DNA from: Buchnera aphidicola (Macrosiphum gaurae)
Lineage (GTDB): Bacteria; Pseudomonadota; Gammaproteobacteria; Enterobacterales; Enterobacteriaceae
DNA length: 64,000 bases
Assembly: GCF_005080965.1 (NCBI RefSeq)
Contig: NZ_CP034867.1
Span: forward strand, 62,001-126,000
Reading direction: 5' to 3'
Shown here: in pieces, positions 52,406 to 61,564 of the stretch
Layout: each line of letters opens with the position of its first letter
Numbering within the stretch: position 1 is the first letter of the stretch
The notes under the pieces: generated by a model
Seen by the model: only the letters and a program-made list of their open reading frames with translations
Databases searched by the model: none
What the model was told of the DNA's origin: nothing
Program-made: the position numbers and the translations under genes

Positions 52406-54052
52406 ATGTCAAGTGTACTTAGAAAAATTTTAGTTACCTGTGCTTTACCTTACTCAAATGGTTCTATTCATATTGGTCATATGTTAGAACATATTCAAGC
52501 AGATATATGGGTGCGTTATCATAGAATGCGTGGTCATGAAGTATGGTTTGTTTCTTCTGATGATGCTCACGGTACTGCTATAATGTTAAAATCTGAAGAT
52601 TTAGGGATATCTTCAAATCAATTAATTAAAAATATGAGAAAAGAACATCAAATAGATTTTTTAAATTTTAATATTTCACATGATAATTATTATTCAACTC
52701 ATAGTTTAGAAAATTTATATTTATTAAGAAAAGTTTTTAGATCTTTGAATGAAAAAGGTTTCATTAAAGAAAAAAATATTTCTCAATTATATGATGATGT
52801 AAAAAAAATTTTTCTTCCAGATCGTTTTATAAAAGGTATATGTCCCATTTGTAAATCAAAAAATCAATATGGTGATAATTGTGAAATATGTAGTGCGACT
52901 TATGAAGCTACAGATTTAATTGATCCAATATCTGTTATTTCAGGTAAAAAACCTATTTTAAAAAATACAAAACATTTATATTTTGATTTGCCTTATTTTA
53001 GTAAAATGTTGCAAAATTGGATACATTCGGGTGTTTTGGAAAATAATTCAGTGATTAAGAAAACAGAAGAATGGTTTAAATCAGGTTTAAAAGCATGGTG
53101 TATTTCTCGAGATGCACCTTATTTTGGATTTAAAATTCCAAAATATCCTAAAAAATATTTTTATGTTTGGCTTGACGCTCCTATTGGTTATATCAGCACG
53201 TTTAAAAATCTTTGTTTTAAAAAGAAAGAGTTAAATTTTAATGAACTTTGGAACGAAAAATCTAATTATGAATTATACCATTTTATTGGTAAAGATATTA
53301 TTTATTTTCATACTTTATTTTGGCCTGCAATATTGGAAGCTATTTCCTTTCGAAAACCTAGTAGAATTTTTGTTCATGGTTATCTTACTATGAATGGACT
53401 AAAACTATCAAAATCACGAGGTGCTTTAATCAAAGCTAGAGATTGGATTAAATGTTTTGATTCAGATAGTTTACGTTATTATTATGCAAGTAAGTTATCT
53501 AATAAAATTCATGATATTGAAATTAATTTAGAGGATTTTGTTCATAAAATAAATAATGATATTGTTAATAAATTAGTTAATTTAGCATCAAGAAATGCTA
53601 GTTTTATTAATAAATATTTTGATGGATATCTATCTAGTGCATTAAGTGATATTAAATTATATAAATATTTTGTTGATTTTAGTAGCAACATTGAAAATTT
53701 TCTAGAAAATCGTGAATTTAGTTGTGTTGTAAGAGAGTCTATGAGATTGCTAGATATAGCTAATCAATATATTAATGAAAAAGAACCATGGAATATTGAA
53801 AGAACAGAAAAAAACATTCTAGAATTACAAAAAATTTGCACAATGGGTATTAATTTATTTAGAATTGTTATGATTTTTTTAAAACCAATCATGCCTGATT
53901 TAGCAATTAAAACAGAATCTTTTTTAATTTCAAAATTGACTTGGAATAGTATCAAAAAACCATTATTATCTCACCAAATAAATAAATTTCTACCATTATA
54001 CACTAGAATTAGTCTTAAAAAAATTCTCGAATTAATTGATTTTTCTAGATGA
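52406..54052 (+). CDS. metG: methionine--tRNA ligase without C-terminal domain
   Basis: MetG charges elongator and initiator tRNA-Met. The catalytic core is complete: CALPYSNGSIHIGHMLEH with the HIGH motif, a zinc-binding knuckle domain with two Cys pairs (CPIC at about residue 146 and CEIC at about 159), FYVWLDAPIGYISTFKN, and the KMSKS motif as KLSKSRG. The anticodon-binding helices follow (NKLVNLASRNASFINK, MGINLFRIVMIFLKP). The protein is 548 residues, whereas E. coli MetG is 677. The missing part is the C-terminal dimerisation and tRNA-binding OB-fold domain. In E. coli the truncated monomer is active, so this version should work. It converges on tilS. Confidence 0.97.
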   Translation: MSSVLRKILVTCALPYSNGSIHIGHMLEHIQADIWVRYHRMRGHEVWFVSSDDAHGTAIMLKSEDLGISSNQLIKNMRKEHQIDFLNFNISHDNYYSTHSLENLYLLRKVFRSLNEKGFIKEKNISQLYDDVKKIFLPDRFIKGICPICKSKNQYGDNCEICSATYEATDLIDPISVISGKKPILKNTKHLYFDLPYFSKMLQNWIHSGVLENNSVIKKTEEWFKSGLKAWCISRDAPYFGFKIPKYPKKYFYVWLDAPIGYISTFKNLCFKKKELNFNELWNEKSNYELYHFIGKDIIYFHTLFWPAILEAISFRKPSRIFVHGYLTMNGLKLSKSRGALIKARDWIKCFDSDSLRYYYASKLSNKIHDIEINLEDFVHKINNDIVNKLVNLASRNASFINKYFDGYLSSALSDIKLYKYFVDFSSNIENFLENREFSCVVRESMRLLDIANQYINEKEPWNIERTEKNILELQKICTMGINLFRIVMIFLKPIMPDLAIKTESFLISKLTWNSIKKPLLSHQINKFLPLYTRISLKKILELIDFSR

Positions 54053-54101
54053 AAATAAGTTTATTTTGACAATATATAAGAAATTATTTTCAATGAAATA
54101 A

Positions 54102-55424
54102 CTAATAAAATGGAAAAAAATTATTATGATTTGATTCCAAATCGCTTTTCCAAGATACTGTCCAAGTATTTTTATATTGATTTTTTCTGTTAATAACAAA
54201 CAGTCCTAGAGCGCTAATCAAATTGTTATTATAAAATAAAAGCGGAATTTGATTTCTTAACCAAGGAAAAATATTTTTTTCTTGCCAAATTTTTTTTATT
54301 TTTCTTTTTTTATTTCTACCTAAAATTAGTATGTTTCCTTCATATTGAAAACGAATATTAACTAGTTCATTATTATCAGGTGCTGGAAGCGTCATACCAT
54401 TATTGTTTTTTATTAAATATCCTAAATTATTTGGTAGTATTAGTTTTTCGTTTTTTCTATGCCAGAATAATAAAATATTTTTAATGTCGGGTTGTGTTTT
54501 TATAAAGTGCAATGATTTTTTATAACGTCTTATTTCATATTTTTCTAAGATCATTTTAGGATTCGCATCTATTCGACTGAAAACTATTTGATCGTAAATA
54601 CATTGAATGTTTTTGTAAGAGGGAATTTTTATTTTTTTTAATGAAAGCCAATATCTAATTAGTGCTGTACACATTTCTTTTTTCATATCTTTAAATTTTT
54701 CAATATTTAAAGAGTCATCATATTGTATAAAATGATGAATTTTTTTATGAAGAAAGTAATTTAGCAAAATCGTTTCTTTTTGACATATATTTGTTGTACG
54801 AAAACAATTTTTTAAAAAATAGGGCCATCTTTTTTCTAGTATAGGAATAATCTTTTTTCGTATAAAATTACGATCATAATCAATGTTTAAATTACTAAAA
54901 TCTTCAATCCATTGTAAATTTTTTTTTATTGCCCATAGTTTAAGTTCTTTTTTTGTTTTTTTTAGAAAGGGTCGAACTATTTTTTTGGTTCCGAATAAAG
55001 TCTCAAAAGACATACCAGAAAGTCCAGTAGGTCCGCTCCCTCTTTTTAAAGATAACATAAACGTTTCACATTGATCATTCATATGATGACCAGTGAGTAG
55101 TATTTCGTTAGGAAGTAAATGATTATATATTATGTTATATCGTTTTATTCTTAATGTTTCTTCAATATTTTTTGTATTTTTTTTAATATTAATACTTTCA
55201 ATAATTAAGGGTATAAAATTTATATTACAAATTTTTTTACAATGTTCTGTCCATTTTTTTGAAATTGAAGTAAGATTATGATTAATATGAATAGCACGTA
55301 TTTTTATGTGGTGTTTTTGTTTTATTTCTAGTAACTGATAGAGTAAAACTGTAGAATCTAATCCGCCACTATAAGCTATTAAAAACGATTTATTTTTATA
55401 TTTTTTAATATTTTGTTCAATCAA
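54102..55424 (-). CDS. tilS: tRNA(Ile)-lysidine synthetase TilS
   Basis: TilS converts C34 of the CAU-anticodon isoleucine tRNA to lysidine so that it reads AUA, a very common codon in this A+T-rich genome. The PP-loop motif AYSGGLDSTVLLYQLL, the HHMNDQCETFMLSLKRGSGPTGLSG region and WIEDFSNLNIDYDRNFIRKKIIP mark the ATPase domain; the C-terminal domains have RYKKSLHFIK-like and GRNKKRKIKKIWQEKNIFPWLRNQIPLLFY segments. A longer frame starting at 55493 reads through the tRNA-Val gene and its first twelve residues are translated tRNA. I place the start at the TTG at 55424, with AGG upstream, giving 440 residues (E. coli 432). No ATG is available between the tRNA and the PP-loop. Confidence 0.88.
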   Translation of the reverse strand: MIEQNIKKYKNKSFLIAYSGGLDSTVLLYQLLEIKQKHHIKIRAIHINHNLTSISKKWTEHCKKICNINFIPLIIESINIKKNTKNIEETLRIKRYNIIYNHLLPNEILLTGHHMNDQCETFMLSLKRGSGPTGLSGMSFETLFGTKKIVRPFLKKTKKELKLWAIKKNLQWIEDFSNLNIDYDRNFIRKKIIPILEKRWPYFLKNCFRTTNICQKETILLNYFLHKKIHHFIQYDDSLNIEKFKDMKKEMCTALIRYWLSLKKIKIPSYKNIQCIYDQIVFSRIDANPKMILEKYEIRRYKKSLHFIKTQPDIKNILLFWHRKNEKLILPNNLGYLIKNNNGMTLPAPDNNELVNIRFQYEGNILILGRNKKRKIKKIWQEKNIFPWLRNQIPLLFYNNNLISALGLFVINRKNQYKNTWTVSWKSDLESNHNNFFPFY

Positions 55425-55456
55425 ATAAAAATTACCTATAATTTTATATTTTTTAA

Positions 55457-55530
55457 TACGTTCGAGTGGACTTGAACCACCAACTTCTACCATGTCATGG
55501 TAGCGCTCTAACCAATTGAGCTACGAACGT
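55457..55530 (-). tRNA. tRNA-Val (anticodon GAC)
   Basis: A complete 74-base cloverleaf on the minus strand has acceptor ACGUUCG/CGAACGU and discriminator A, D arm GCUCAAUUGGUUAGAGC, anticodon stem CUACC/GGUAG with loop AUGACAU, and T arm GGUUCAAGUCC. The anticodon GAC decodes valine GUC/GUU and the whole sequence resembles E. coli valV/valW tRNA. CCA is not encoded. It lies just upstream of tilS on the same strand, so the two may share a transcript. Confidence 0.97.
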
Positions 55531-55698
55531 AAATATTAAAAAATTTTTCAATATTCTTAAAATTTGAATTATATATTACTATTAACATAATATACAAATA
55601 CTTTTTATAAAAGATTAGACATTTATAAAAAATATTTTATTTTTTATATAAGTAATATGTATAAAATAAATTAAAAAATATTATTTTAAGGAAATATT

Positions 55699-56322
55699 AT
55701 GTTCACAGGTATCGTAAATGGAATTGCTACAGTTGTTTCTATAGAAAAGAAAAAGAAAAAATATATTTATACCGTTAAAATGCCATCTATTTTGTCTAAA
55801 AATTTAAAATTAGGTGATTCAGTATCACATAATGGATGCTGTTTAACCGTAAAGTTCATTGATAATTCTTATATAACATGTGATGTTATAGAAGAAACTT
55901 TAAAAACTACTAATTTAGGAATACTAGATGTTGGAGATGATGTTAATATCGAAAGATCAGCAAAATATGGCGATGAAATTGGTGGTCATATAATATCTGG
56001 TCATATTATGAGCACGGCTAATATTTCTAAAATATTAAAATCAGATAATAATTGTGTTATATGGTTAAAAGTAAGAAATAAATCATTAATGAAATATATT
56101 TTTTATAAAGGATTTATTTGTATTGATGGAATTAGTCTAACTATTGGAGATATTATTACAAATGAATTTTGTGTGAATATTATACCTCACACTTTTTTGT
56201 CTACTACTATAAAAGATAAAAAAAATGGTGCTTTAATGAACATTGAAATTGATTTTTATACTCAAACAATTGTAGATACAACAGAACGTTTAATTAATAA
56301 ATATATCAAACATAGTTTATAA
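55699..56322 (+). CDS. ribE: riboflavin synthase alpha chain
   Basis: Riboflavin synthase converts two molecules of 6,7-dimethyl-8-ribityllumazine into riboflavin and the pyrimidine precursor. The 207-residue protein (E. coli 213, also called RibC) consists of two lumazine-binding repeats, each with the typical pattern: [15 protein letters not shown] and [13 protein letters not shown] in the first, and [15 protein letters not shown] and [13 protein letters not shown] in the second. The product is riboflavin, the precursor of the FMN and FAD that the rsx complex and AroC need. The AAGG before the ATG is a good ribosome-binding site. rsxA follows after 110 bases on the same strand. Confidence 0.96.
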   Translation: MFTGIVNGIATVVSIEKKKKKYIYTVKMPSILSKNLKLGDSVSHNGCCLTVKFIDNSYITCDVIEETLKTTNLGILDVGDDVNIERSAKYGDEIGGHIISGHIMSTANISKILKSDNNCVIWLKVRNKSLMKYIFYKGFICIDGISLTIGDIITNEFCVNIIPHTFLSTTIKDKKNGALMNIEIDFYTQTIVDTTERLINKYIKHSL

Positions 56323-56432
56323 TTTTATTTAAATAAAATCATATAAAATTTTTATTTTTAATATATACATACAATATAAAATTATTGAATGATTAAGAGC
56401 ACAGTCAATGTGTTTAATTACAGGAATTGCAA

Positions 56433-57014
56433 ATGAAACATTATATTTTATTTTTTGTTTCTAACATATTAATTGAAAATTTTATTCTAGTAAAATTTCT
56501 TGGTTTATGTCCTTTTTTAGGCGCTTCAAGTAAAATTGAAACTGCTTGTGGCATGAGTTTTGCAACTACTTTTGTTGTTCTTATATCATCAGTATTATTA
56601 TGGTGTGTAAATTTTTTTGTTTTATTGCCTCTCGATTTAGTTTATTTAAGAATTATAGCTTATATGTTAATTATTTCATGTAGCGTTCAATTTTTAGAAA
56701 TAGTTCTACGTAATACCAGCCCTATTTTATATCGTGTACTTGGAATTTTTCTTCCGTTAATTACAACTAATTGTGCGGTTTTAGCTATTCCATTATTTAG
56801 TTTGTATTTAAATCATACATTTTTAGAATGTATATTCTATGGAATAAGTGCATCATTAGGATTTACTTTAGTAATGATTATTTTTTCTTGCATTCGTGAA
56901 CGTATAATATCATCTGATATTCCTTTGCCATTTCAAGGTGCTCCAATTATTTTAATCACTGTCGGTTTAATATCTATTACATTTATGGGTTTTAAAGGTT
57001 TAATAAAATTTTGA
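56433..57014 (+). CDS. rsxA: electron transport complex subunit RsxA (RnfA)
   Basis: RsxA is a six-helix membrane subunit of the Rsx/Rnf complex, which in E. coli keeps the SoxR regulator reduced and in other bacteria couples ferredoxin-NAD electron flow to ion transport. From the ATG at 56433, with AGGA upstream, the product is 193 residues, the E. coli length. It contains [23 protein letters not shown] and [15 protein letters not shown], the two cysteine-bearing half-membrane motifs that hold an iron-sulfur cluster shared with RsxE. It overlaps rsxB by one base (TGATG). It is the first gene of rsxABCDGE-nth, the same order as E. coli. Confidence 0.96.
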   Translation: MKHYILFFVSNILIENFILVKFLGLCPFLGASSKIETACGMSFATTFVVLISSVLLWCVNFFVLLPLDLVYLRIIAYMLIISCSVQFLEIVLRNTSPILYRVLGIFLPLITTNCAVLAIPLFSLYLNHTFLECIFYGISASLGFTLVMIIFSCIRERIISSDIPLPFQGAPIILITVGLISITFMGFKGLIKF

Positions 57015-57523
57015 TGATACTGATACTTTGTATTTTTGGTACATTATCTTTTCTATTAGGAATTATATTAAGTTTTACTGCATATAAGTTTCAGTTTAAA
57101 AAAGATCCTGCTATAGAAATAGTAAATAAATTATTACCTCAAAGTCAATGTGCTCAATGTGGATATTCGGGGTGTTATCCTTACGCTGAAGCAATTGTGG
57201 AAAACTCTGAAAAAATTGATAAATGTACTCCTGGAGGTTCTGATCTTATATTAGAAATAGCTCATGTATTGAATATAGAAGAATCTGAAGAAAATTTAGT
57301 TATTAAAAATAAAAGGAAAAAACTAAAACATAATGTTGTATGGATTGATGAAAAAAACTGTGTTGGATGTTCAAAATGTGCGACTTTTTGTCCAGTAGAT
57401 GCAATAGTTGGTGCACCCAATTTTATACATACAGTGTTAGAAAGATTTTGTACTGGTTGTAATATTTGTGTATTACATTGTCCTACTGATTGTATTAAAA
57501 TAAAAAAAGAGATATATGAATAA
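57014..57523 (+). CDS. rsxB: electron transport complex subunit RsxB (RnfB), iron-sulfur protein
   Basis: RsxB is a membrane-anchored ferredoxin-like subunit. The ATG at 57014 gives 169 residues (E. coli 192). There is an N-terminal membrane segment (residues 1-23), a four-cysteine cluster in [20 protein letters not shown] plus the cysteine of DKCTPGG, and two 4Fe-4S ferredoxin motifs, [19 protein letters not shown] and [15 protein letters not shown]. The C-terminal tail beyond the second motif, which E. coli has, is missing. It overlaps rsxC by eight bases if rsxC starts at 57516. Both ferredoxin motifs are complete, so electron transfer should work. Confidence 0.96.
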   Translation: MILILCIFGTLSFLLGIILSFTAYKFQFKKDPAIEIVNKLLPQSQCAQCGYSGCYPYAEAIVENSEKIDKCTPGGSDLILEIAHVLNIEESEENLVIKNKRKKLKHNVVWIDEKNCVGCSKCATFCPVDAIVGAPNFIHTVLERFCTGCNICVLHCPTDCIKIKKEIYE

Positions 57524-59137
57524 TATAAACTTGCTAACAATAAAAAAATTTTTTAAAAATTTTTCTCCCTTAATTTTATGGAAAAAAATAATTTTTTCTA
57601 TTTTTAATATAAAAAAAAATATGATTTCAAGGGTGGTTTGAAATATTTATCAGAAAAAAACGAATCTAATGATTTATTGTTAAAATCTTTACCTCTTCCT
57701 GATAAATTTTTTATTTTCATAAAAGATGATTTTGGTAATAAAAAATTACGTGTTAAAATAAATCAACAAGTGTTACGTGGACAACCTCTAATTTTTAGTG
57801 ATGATTGTAATGTTCCTATTCATGCACCCACTTCAGGTTTTATAGAGAATATTTATTTTGATTCTGATCCTGTTAAAAAAAACATAAAAATTGTAGTTTC
57901 TTCTGATTATCGAGACAAATGGATTAGATTACATCCTATTAAGAATTATACAAAGCATACTCCTGAAAAACTAATTAAAATCATTCATCAATCAGGTATT
58001 GTTGGTCTTGGAGGAGGTCAATTTTCTTCTGCAAAAAAATTAATGTTAAGTACTAATAAAGTGCATACTTTGATTGTAAATGCTGTAGAAAGCGAACCTT
58101 ATATAACATCAGATAAATCTTTGATGTATAATTATATTGATGAAATTTTAATAGGATGCAAGATTATTTGTTGGATTATCAAAATTAAAATAGTTTTGAT
58201 TGCTATTCAAGAGAATAATGCGAAATTAATTTCAAAAATTTATAGTTCAATTAAAAATGAATCATTATTTAAAATTTGTATTATTAAAAAAAAATATCCT
58301 GGAGGCAGTAGCAAGGTACTTGTTAAATCTTTAACAGGAAAAGAAATACCTGATGATAAACACTCTATAGATATAGGATATCTTATTTTTAATGTTGCTA
58401 CAATATTTTCTATGAAAAGAGCAATTATTGATGGAGAACCATTAACCGCACGTATTGTAACTTTTTTAAATGATAAAAATTTTTTATCTGGTAATTTTTG
58501 GGTTAGAATTGGGACGCCAATAAAATATTTTTTAACTAATAAAAAATTCAATAAATATTTTATTCAATCTATATATTTAGGTGGTCCATTTATGGGGAAA
58601 AAGATTAGTGATATAAATTATTCTGTATTAAAAAAAACAAATTGTGTTTCAATTAAATTTAAAGAAGAAAAATATAAGAATATCATTGAACAAAATTGTA
58701 TTCGATGTAGTTATTGCTCACATGTATGTCCGGTAAATTTGCTTCCCCAGCAAATTTATTTGTATAGTAAAAAAAAGAATCATGAGCAAACAAAAAAATA
58801 CTATGTTTTAGATTGTATTGAATGTAAAGCATGTGAAAAAGTATGTCCTAGTTATATTCCATTAGTAAAATATTTTAAAAAAGAAAAAATTGTTTTAAAA
58901 AAAATTAAATTAGAAAATAATCGTAAGAAAATATCATTAATTCGTTTTAAAAAAAGAAAGGAACGACTATTAGATGTGAAAAGAATGATCAATATGAATG
59001 ATAAAAATTTTACTTTTATTAAAAATACTAATTTATTTCCAATAAACAAAACAAATGAAAATGTTCATGATATAGAAAAAAGTATACGAAAAAGAAGAGT
59101 TCAAGATGCAATAAAACGTATGCAATCTAAAAAATAG
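57516..59137 (+). CDS. rsxC: electron transport complex subunit RsxC (RnfC), 5' end interrupted at an A9 run
   Basis: RsxC carries FMN and two 4Fe-4S clusters and is the NADH-side subunit of the Rsx complex. The main frame is open from the TTG at 57638, but homology to E. coli begins earlier: YDFKGG at 57620 matches WDFNGG. Upstream in another frame, an ATG at 57516 with a ribosome-binding site gives an N terminus ending [11 protein letters not shown], which matches E. coli LFSAFRKNK. The two frames meet at a run of nine A (57611-57619); one extra A joins them into 540 residues. The body has [25 protein letters not shown], and ferredoxin motifs [17 protein letters not shown] and [16 protein letters not shown]. 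The long Ala/Lys tail of E. coli RsxC (740 residues) is mostly absent. Confidence 0.9.
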
Positions 59138-59187
59138 AGTCTTATATAAACATATTTTTTTTGATAACAAATCATCTAAGAAGAAAA

Positions 59188-60249
59188 ATGAACTTTACTT
59201 ATATATATAATTTTTATAGTGTTAGAAAAATAATGTTTTTAGTTATTTTAGCTTGTTTGCCGGGTATTTTTGCTAAATTCTACTTTTTTGGTGGCGGTGT
59301 TTTAATACAAATTTTATTTTCTATATTAATTGCTTTGTTCTTAGAAATTACTATTTCAAAAATACGTTTAAAAAAAAATCGAATTAATGTGAAAGATAAT
59401 TCTGTAGTTTTAACTTCAGTGTTATTTGGAGTTAGTGTTCCTTCTCTACTCCCTTGGTGGATGATAATTATTGGCTTATTTTTTTCTGTTATTGTGACAA
59501 AACATTTATATGGTGGTCTTGGTCAAAATATATTTAATCCAGCTATGGTTGGATATGTAGTATTATTAGTATCTTTTCCCATTCATATGAACAATTGGCA
59601 TAAAAGAGATTTTTCTATTTCTTTTTTAAATGAATTGAAACAATCTGCATATATTATTTTTTTAAAAGATTACATAGATCCTATTGATAACAATAATAGC
59701 ATTAATAATGTTAATTTAAATGTTATTCCTGATGCTTTTACAGAAGCCACTCCCTTAAACAATTTCAAGATCACGTCACATTTGAAAGATGATTTTTTAT
59801 CAAAAAAGCATATTTTAAAAAATAAAAACATTTCTATTCAATCTAGTTGGAAGTATATAAACATAAGTTTTTTTTTAGGTGGTATTTTTTTATTGTTTGC
59901 AGGAATTATTTGTTGGCGTATTCCAATAAGTTTTTTAACTTCATTAGGTATTTTGTCAATAACAACTTATTTTTATTCAGAAGCATTATTTATGTCTCCA
60001 TTAGTTCATTTTTTTTCCGGGGGAACTATGATATGTGCATTTTTTATTGCTACAGATCCAGTGACTACTTCTTGTACTAATATAGGAAAAATAGTTTTTG
60101 GTATTATTGTTGGCACCTTAGTTTGGATCATCCGTAATTATAGTGATTATCCTGATGCAATTGCTTTTTCTGTCTTATTTGCAAATATGACAGTTCCATT
60201 AATAGATTATTGTACAAAAACTTCTGGATATGGTCATAATAAGATATGA
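59188..60249 (+). CDS. rsxD: electron transport complex subunit RsxD (RnfD)
   Basis: RsxD is a polytopic membrane subunit that carries covalently bound FMN. From the ATG at 59188 it has 353 residues (E. coli 352); a TTG at 59161 would add nine residues. It has about nine membrane segments, with [20 protein letters not shown] near the start, [21 protein letters not shown], the [10 protein letters not shown] segment holding the probable flavinylated threonine (E. coli has SQATPLD), [21 protein letters not shown] and the C-terminal [11 protein letters not shown]. It overlaps rsxG by four bases (ATGA). A flavin transferase (ApbE) would be needed to attach FMN; none is in this window. Confidence 0.96.
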   Translation: MNFTYIYNFYSVRKIMFLVILACLPGIFAKFYFFGGGVLIQILFSILIALFLEITISKIRLKKNRINVKDNSVVLTSVLFGVSVPSLLPWWMIIIGLFFSVIVTKHLYGGLGQNIFNPAMVGYVVLLVSFPIHMNNWHKRDFSISFLNELKQSAYIIFLKDYIDPIDNNNSINNVNLNVIPDAFTEATPLNNFKITSHLKDDFLSKKHILKNKNISIQSSWKYINISFFLGGIFLLFAGIICWRIPISFLTSLGILSITTYFYSEALFMSPLVHFFSGGTMICAFFIATDPVTTSCTNIGKIVFGIIVGTLVWIIRNYSDYPDAIAFSVLFANMTVPLIDYCTKTSGYGHNKI

Positions 60250-60881
60250 AAAGTTTTAAGGAAATATTAAAAAACGGTTTTTTAATGAGTATCTTTTCAA
60301 CCGTATTTATATTCGGGACAATACTAATAAATAATATAACAAAAAATAAAATTATTTGTCAAAAAGAAAAAGAAAAAAAAAAAATATTAGAAGAGGTTAT
60401 TCCTTGTAATATATATAACACGTTCGAAAAAAAAAACTATAAAATTAAAAATAAATTTTTAGGAGATGATAAAACTCATAATTTATGGATATTATTTAAA
60501 AAAAATAAAACGCCTGAAGCAGCTATTGTTGAAACTACAGCACCTGATGGATATTCTGGTTCTATTTATATGTTGGTTGCAGCATATTTTAATGGAAAAA
60601 TTATTGGGGTGAGAGTTTTATCTCATAAGGAAACACCTGGAATTGGAGATAAAATTGAATTATCTGTTTCTGACTGGATTAGTAAATTTAGTGGTATGCA
60701 TGTATCTTCTATTAAAGATAAAGATTTTACTTTGCGAAAATATGGAGGAAAAATTGAACAATTTACAGGAGCTACAATAACGCCACAATCAGTAACAAAT
60801 GCTGTTAAAAAAACAGTTGTTTTTATTAAAAATATACCATCAAAATTTAATTTATTAGATGGGGATGTTTATGAATATTAA
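60246..60881 (+). CDS. rsxG: electron transport complex subunit RsxG (RnfG)
   Basis: RsxG is a periplasmic subunit with one N-terminal membrane anchor (residues about 11-28) and a covalent FMN. The 211-residue protein (E. coli 206) has [38 protein letters not shown] and the FMN attachment motif [16 protein letters not shown] run of twelve A at 60373-60384, the longest in any gene of this window, lies in frame within [12 protein letters not shown]; slippage there would frameshift part of the transcripts. The gene overlaps rsxD by four bases and rsxE by eleven. Confidence 0.96.
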   Translation: MKSFKEILKNGFLMSIFSTVFIFGTILINNITKNKIICQKEKEKKKILEEVIPCNIYNTFEKKNYKIKNKFLGDDKTHNLWILFKKNKTPEAAIVETTAPDGYSGSIYMLVAAYFNGKIIGVRVLSHKETPGIGDKIELSVSDWISKFSGMHVSSIKDKDFTLRKYGGKIEQFTGATITPQSVTNAVKKTVVFIKNIPSKFNLLDGDVYEY

Positions 60882-61557
60882 ATATTTTTTATATAATAGA
60901 TTATGGAAAAAAAACTCTTCTTTAGTCCAATTATTAGGATTATGTCCAGTTTTGGCAATGACAACTAATGCTGTCAATGCTATAGGATTAGGTGTAACAA
61001 CTACTTTAGTATTAACTTTTACAAATACGATTGTTTCTATTCTTAAAAAACTTATACCTCAAGATTTAAGAATTCCAATTTATATGGTAATTATTTCTTC
61101 TGTTGTCACATCTATAGAAATGTTGATTCATGCGTATGAATTTAATTTATATCAATCTTTAGGAATTTTTATTCCATTAATAGTTACTAACTGTATTATT
61201 CTAGGACGAGCAGATCTCATAGCTTATAAAAAATCTATATTAGAATCTTTTTTTGATGGTATTTTTATAGGTTTAGGTTCAACTTTTTCTATGTTTATAA
61301 TAGGCGCTATACGTGAAATATTGGGTAATGGAACTTTATTCTTTGGAGTTAATAAGCTTTTTTCGAGCATAGATAGTTCAATTTTTATTACATTGTTAGA
61401 TAAAAAACATACGATAATTTTAGCTATTTTCCCACCTGGTGGTTTTTTCATATTAGGTTTTATAATTGCCATTAAAAATTTTATAGATTCGTATTTTAAA
61501 AAAAACGTAATTAAAAATTCCTTACAATGCTTATGTACTAATAAAATAAAAAAATAA
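60871..61557 (+). CDS. rsxE: electron transport complex subunit RsxE (RnfE)
   Basis: RsxE is the six-helix partner of RsxA in the membrane core of the complex. The ATG at 60871 has GGGG upstream and gives 228 residues (E. coli 231); two other ATG codons lie within the previous twelve bases but their spacing is poor. The cysteine-bearing motifs are present: [19 protein letters not shown] and [18 protein letters not shown], mirroring those of RsxA in opposite membrane orientation. [16 protein letters not shown] and [11 protein letters not shown] also match. It is followed by nth after seven bases, the E. coli arrangement. Confidence 0.96.
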   Translation: MNIKYFLYNRLWKKNSSLVQLLGLCPVLAMTTNAVNAIGLGVTTTLVLTFTNTIVSILKKLIPQDLRIPIYMVIISSVVTSIEMLIHAYEFNLYQSLGIFIPLIVTNCIILGRADLIAYKKSILESFFDGIFIGLGSTFSMFIIGAIREILGNGTLFFGVNKLFSSIDSSIFITLLDKKHTIILAIFPPGGFFILGFIIAIKNFIDSYFKKNVIKNSLQCLCTNKIKK

Positions 61558-61564
61558 TATTATA

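Noticed and set aside
55458..55493. N-terminal extension MVEVGGSSPLER of tilS
   Set aside because: This is the 3' half of tRNA-Val(GAC) translated; it cannot be the natural protein start.
59847..60080. 77-codon plus-strand frame inside rsxD
   Set aside because: Out-of-frame reading of rsxD membrane segments; rsxD itself is continuous and matches its family, so it is not a frameshift fragment.
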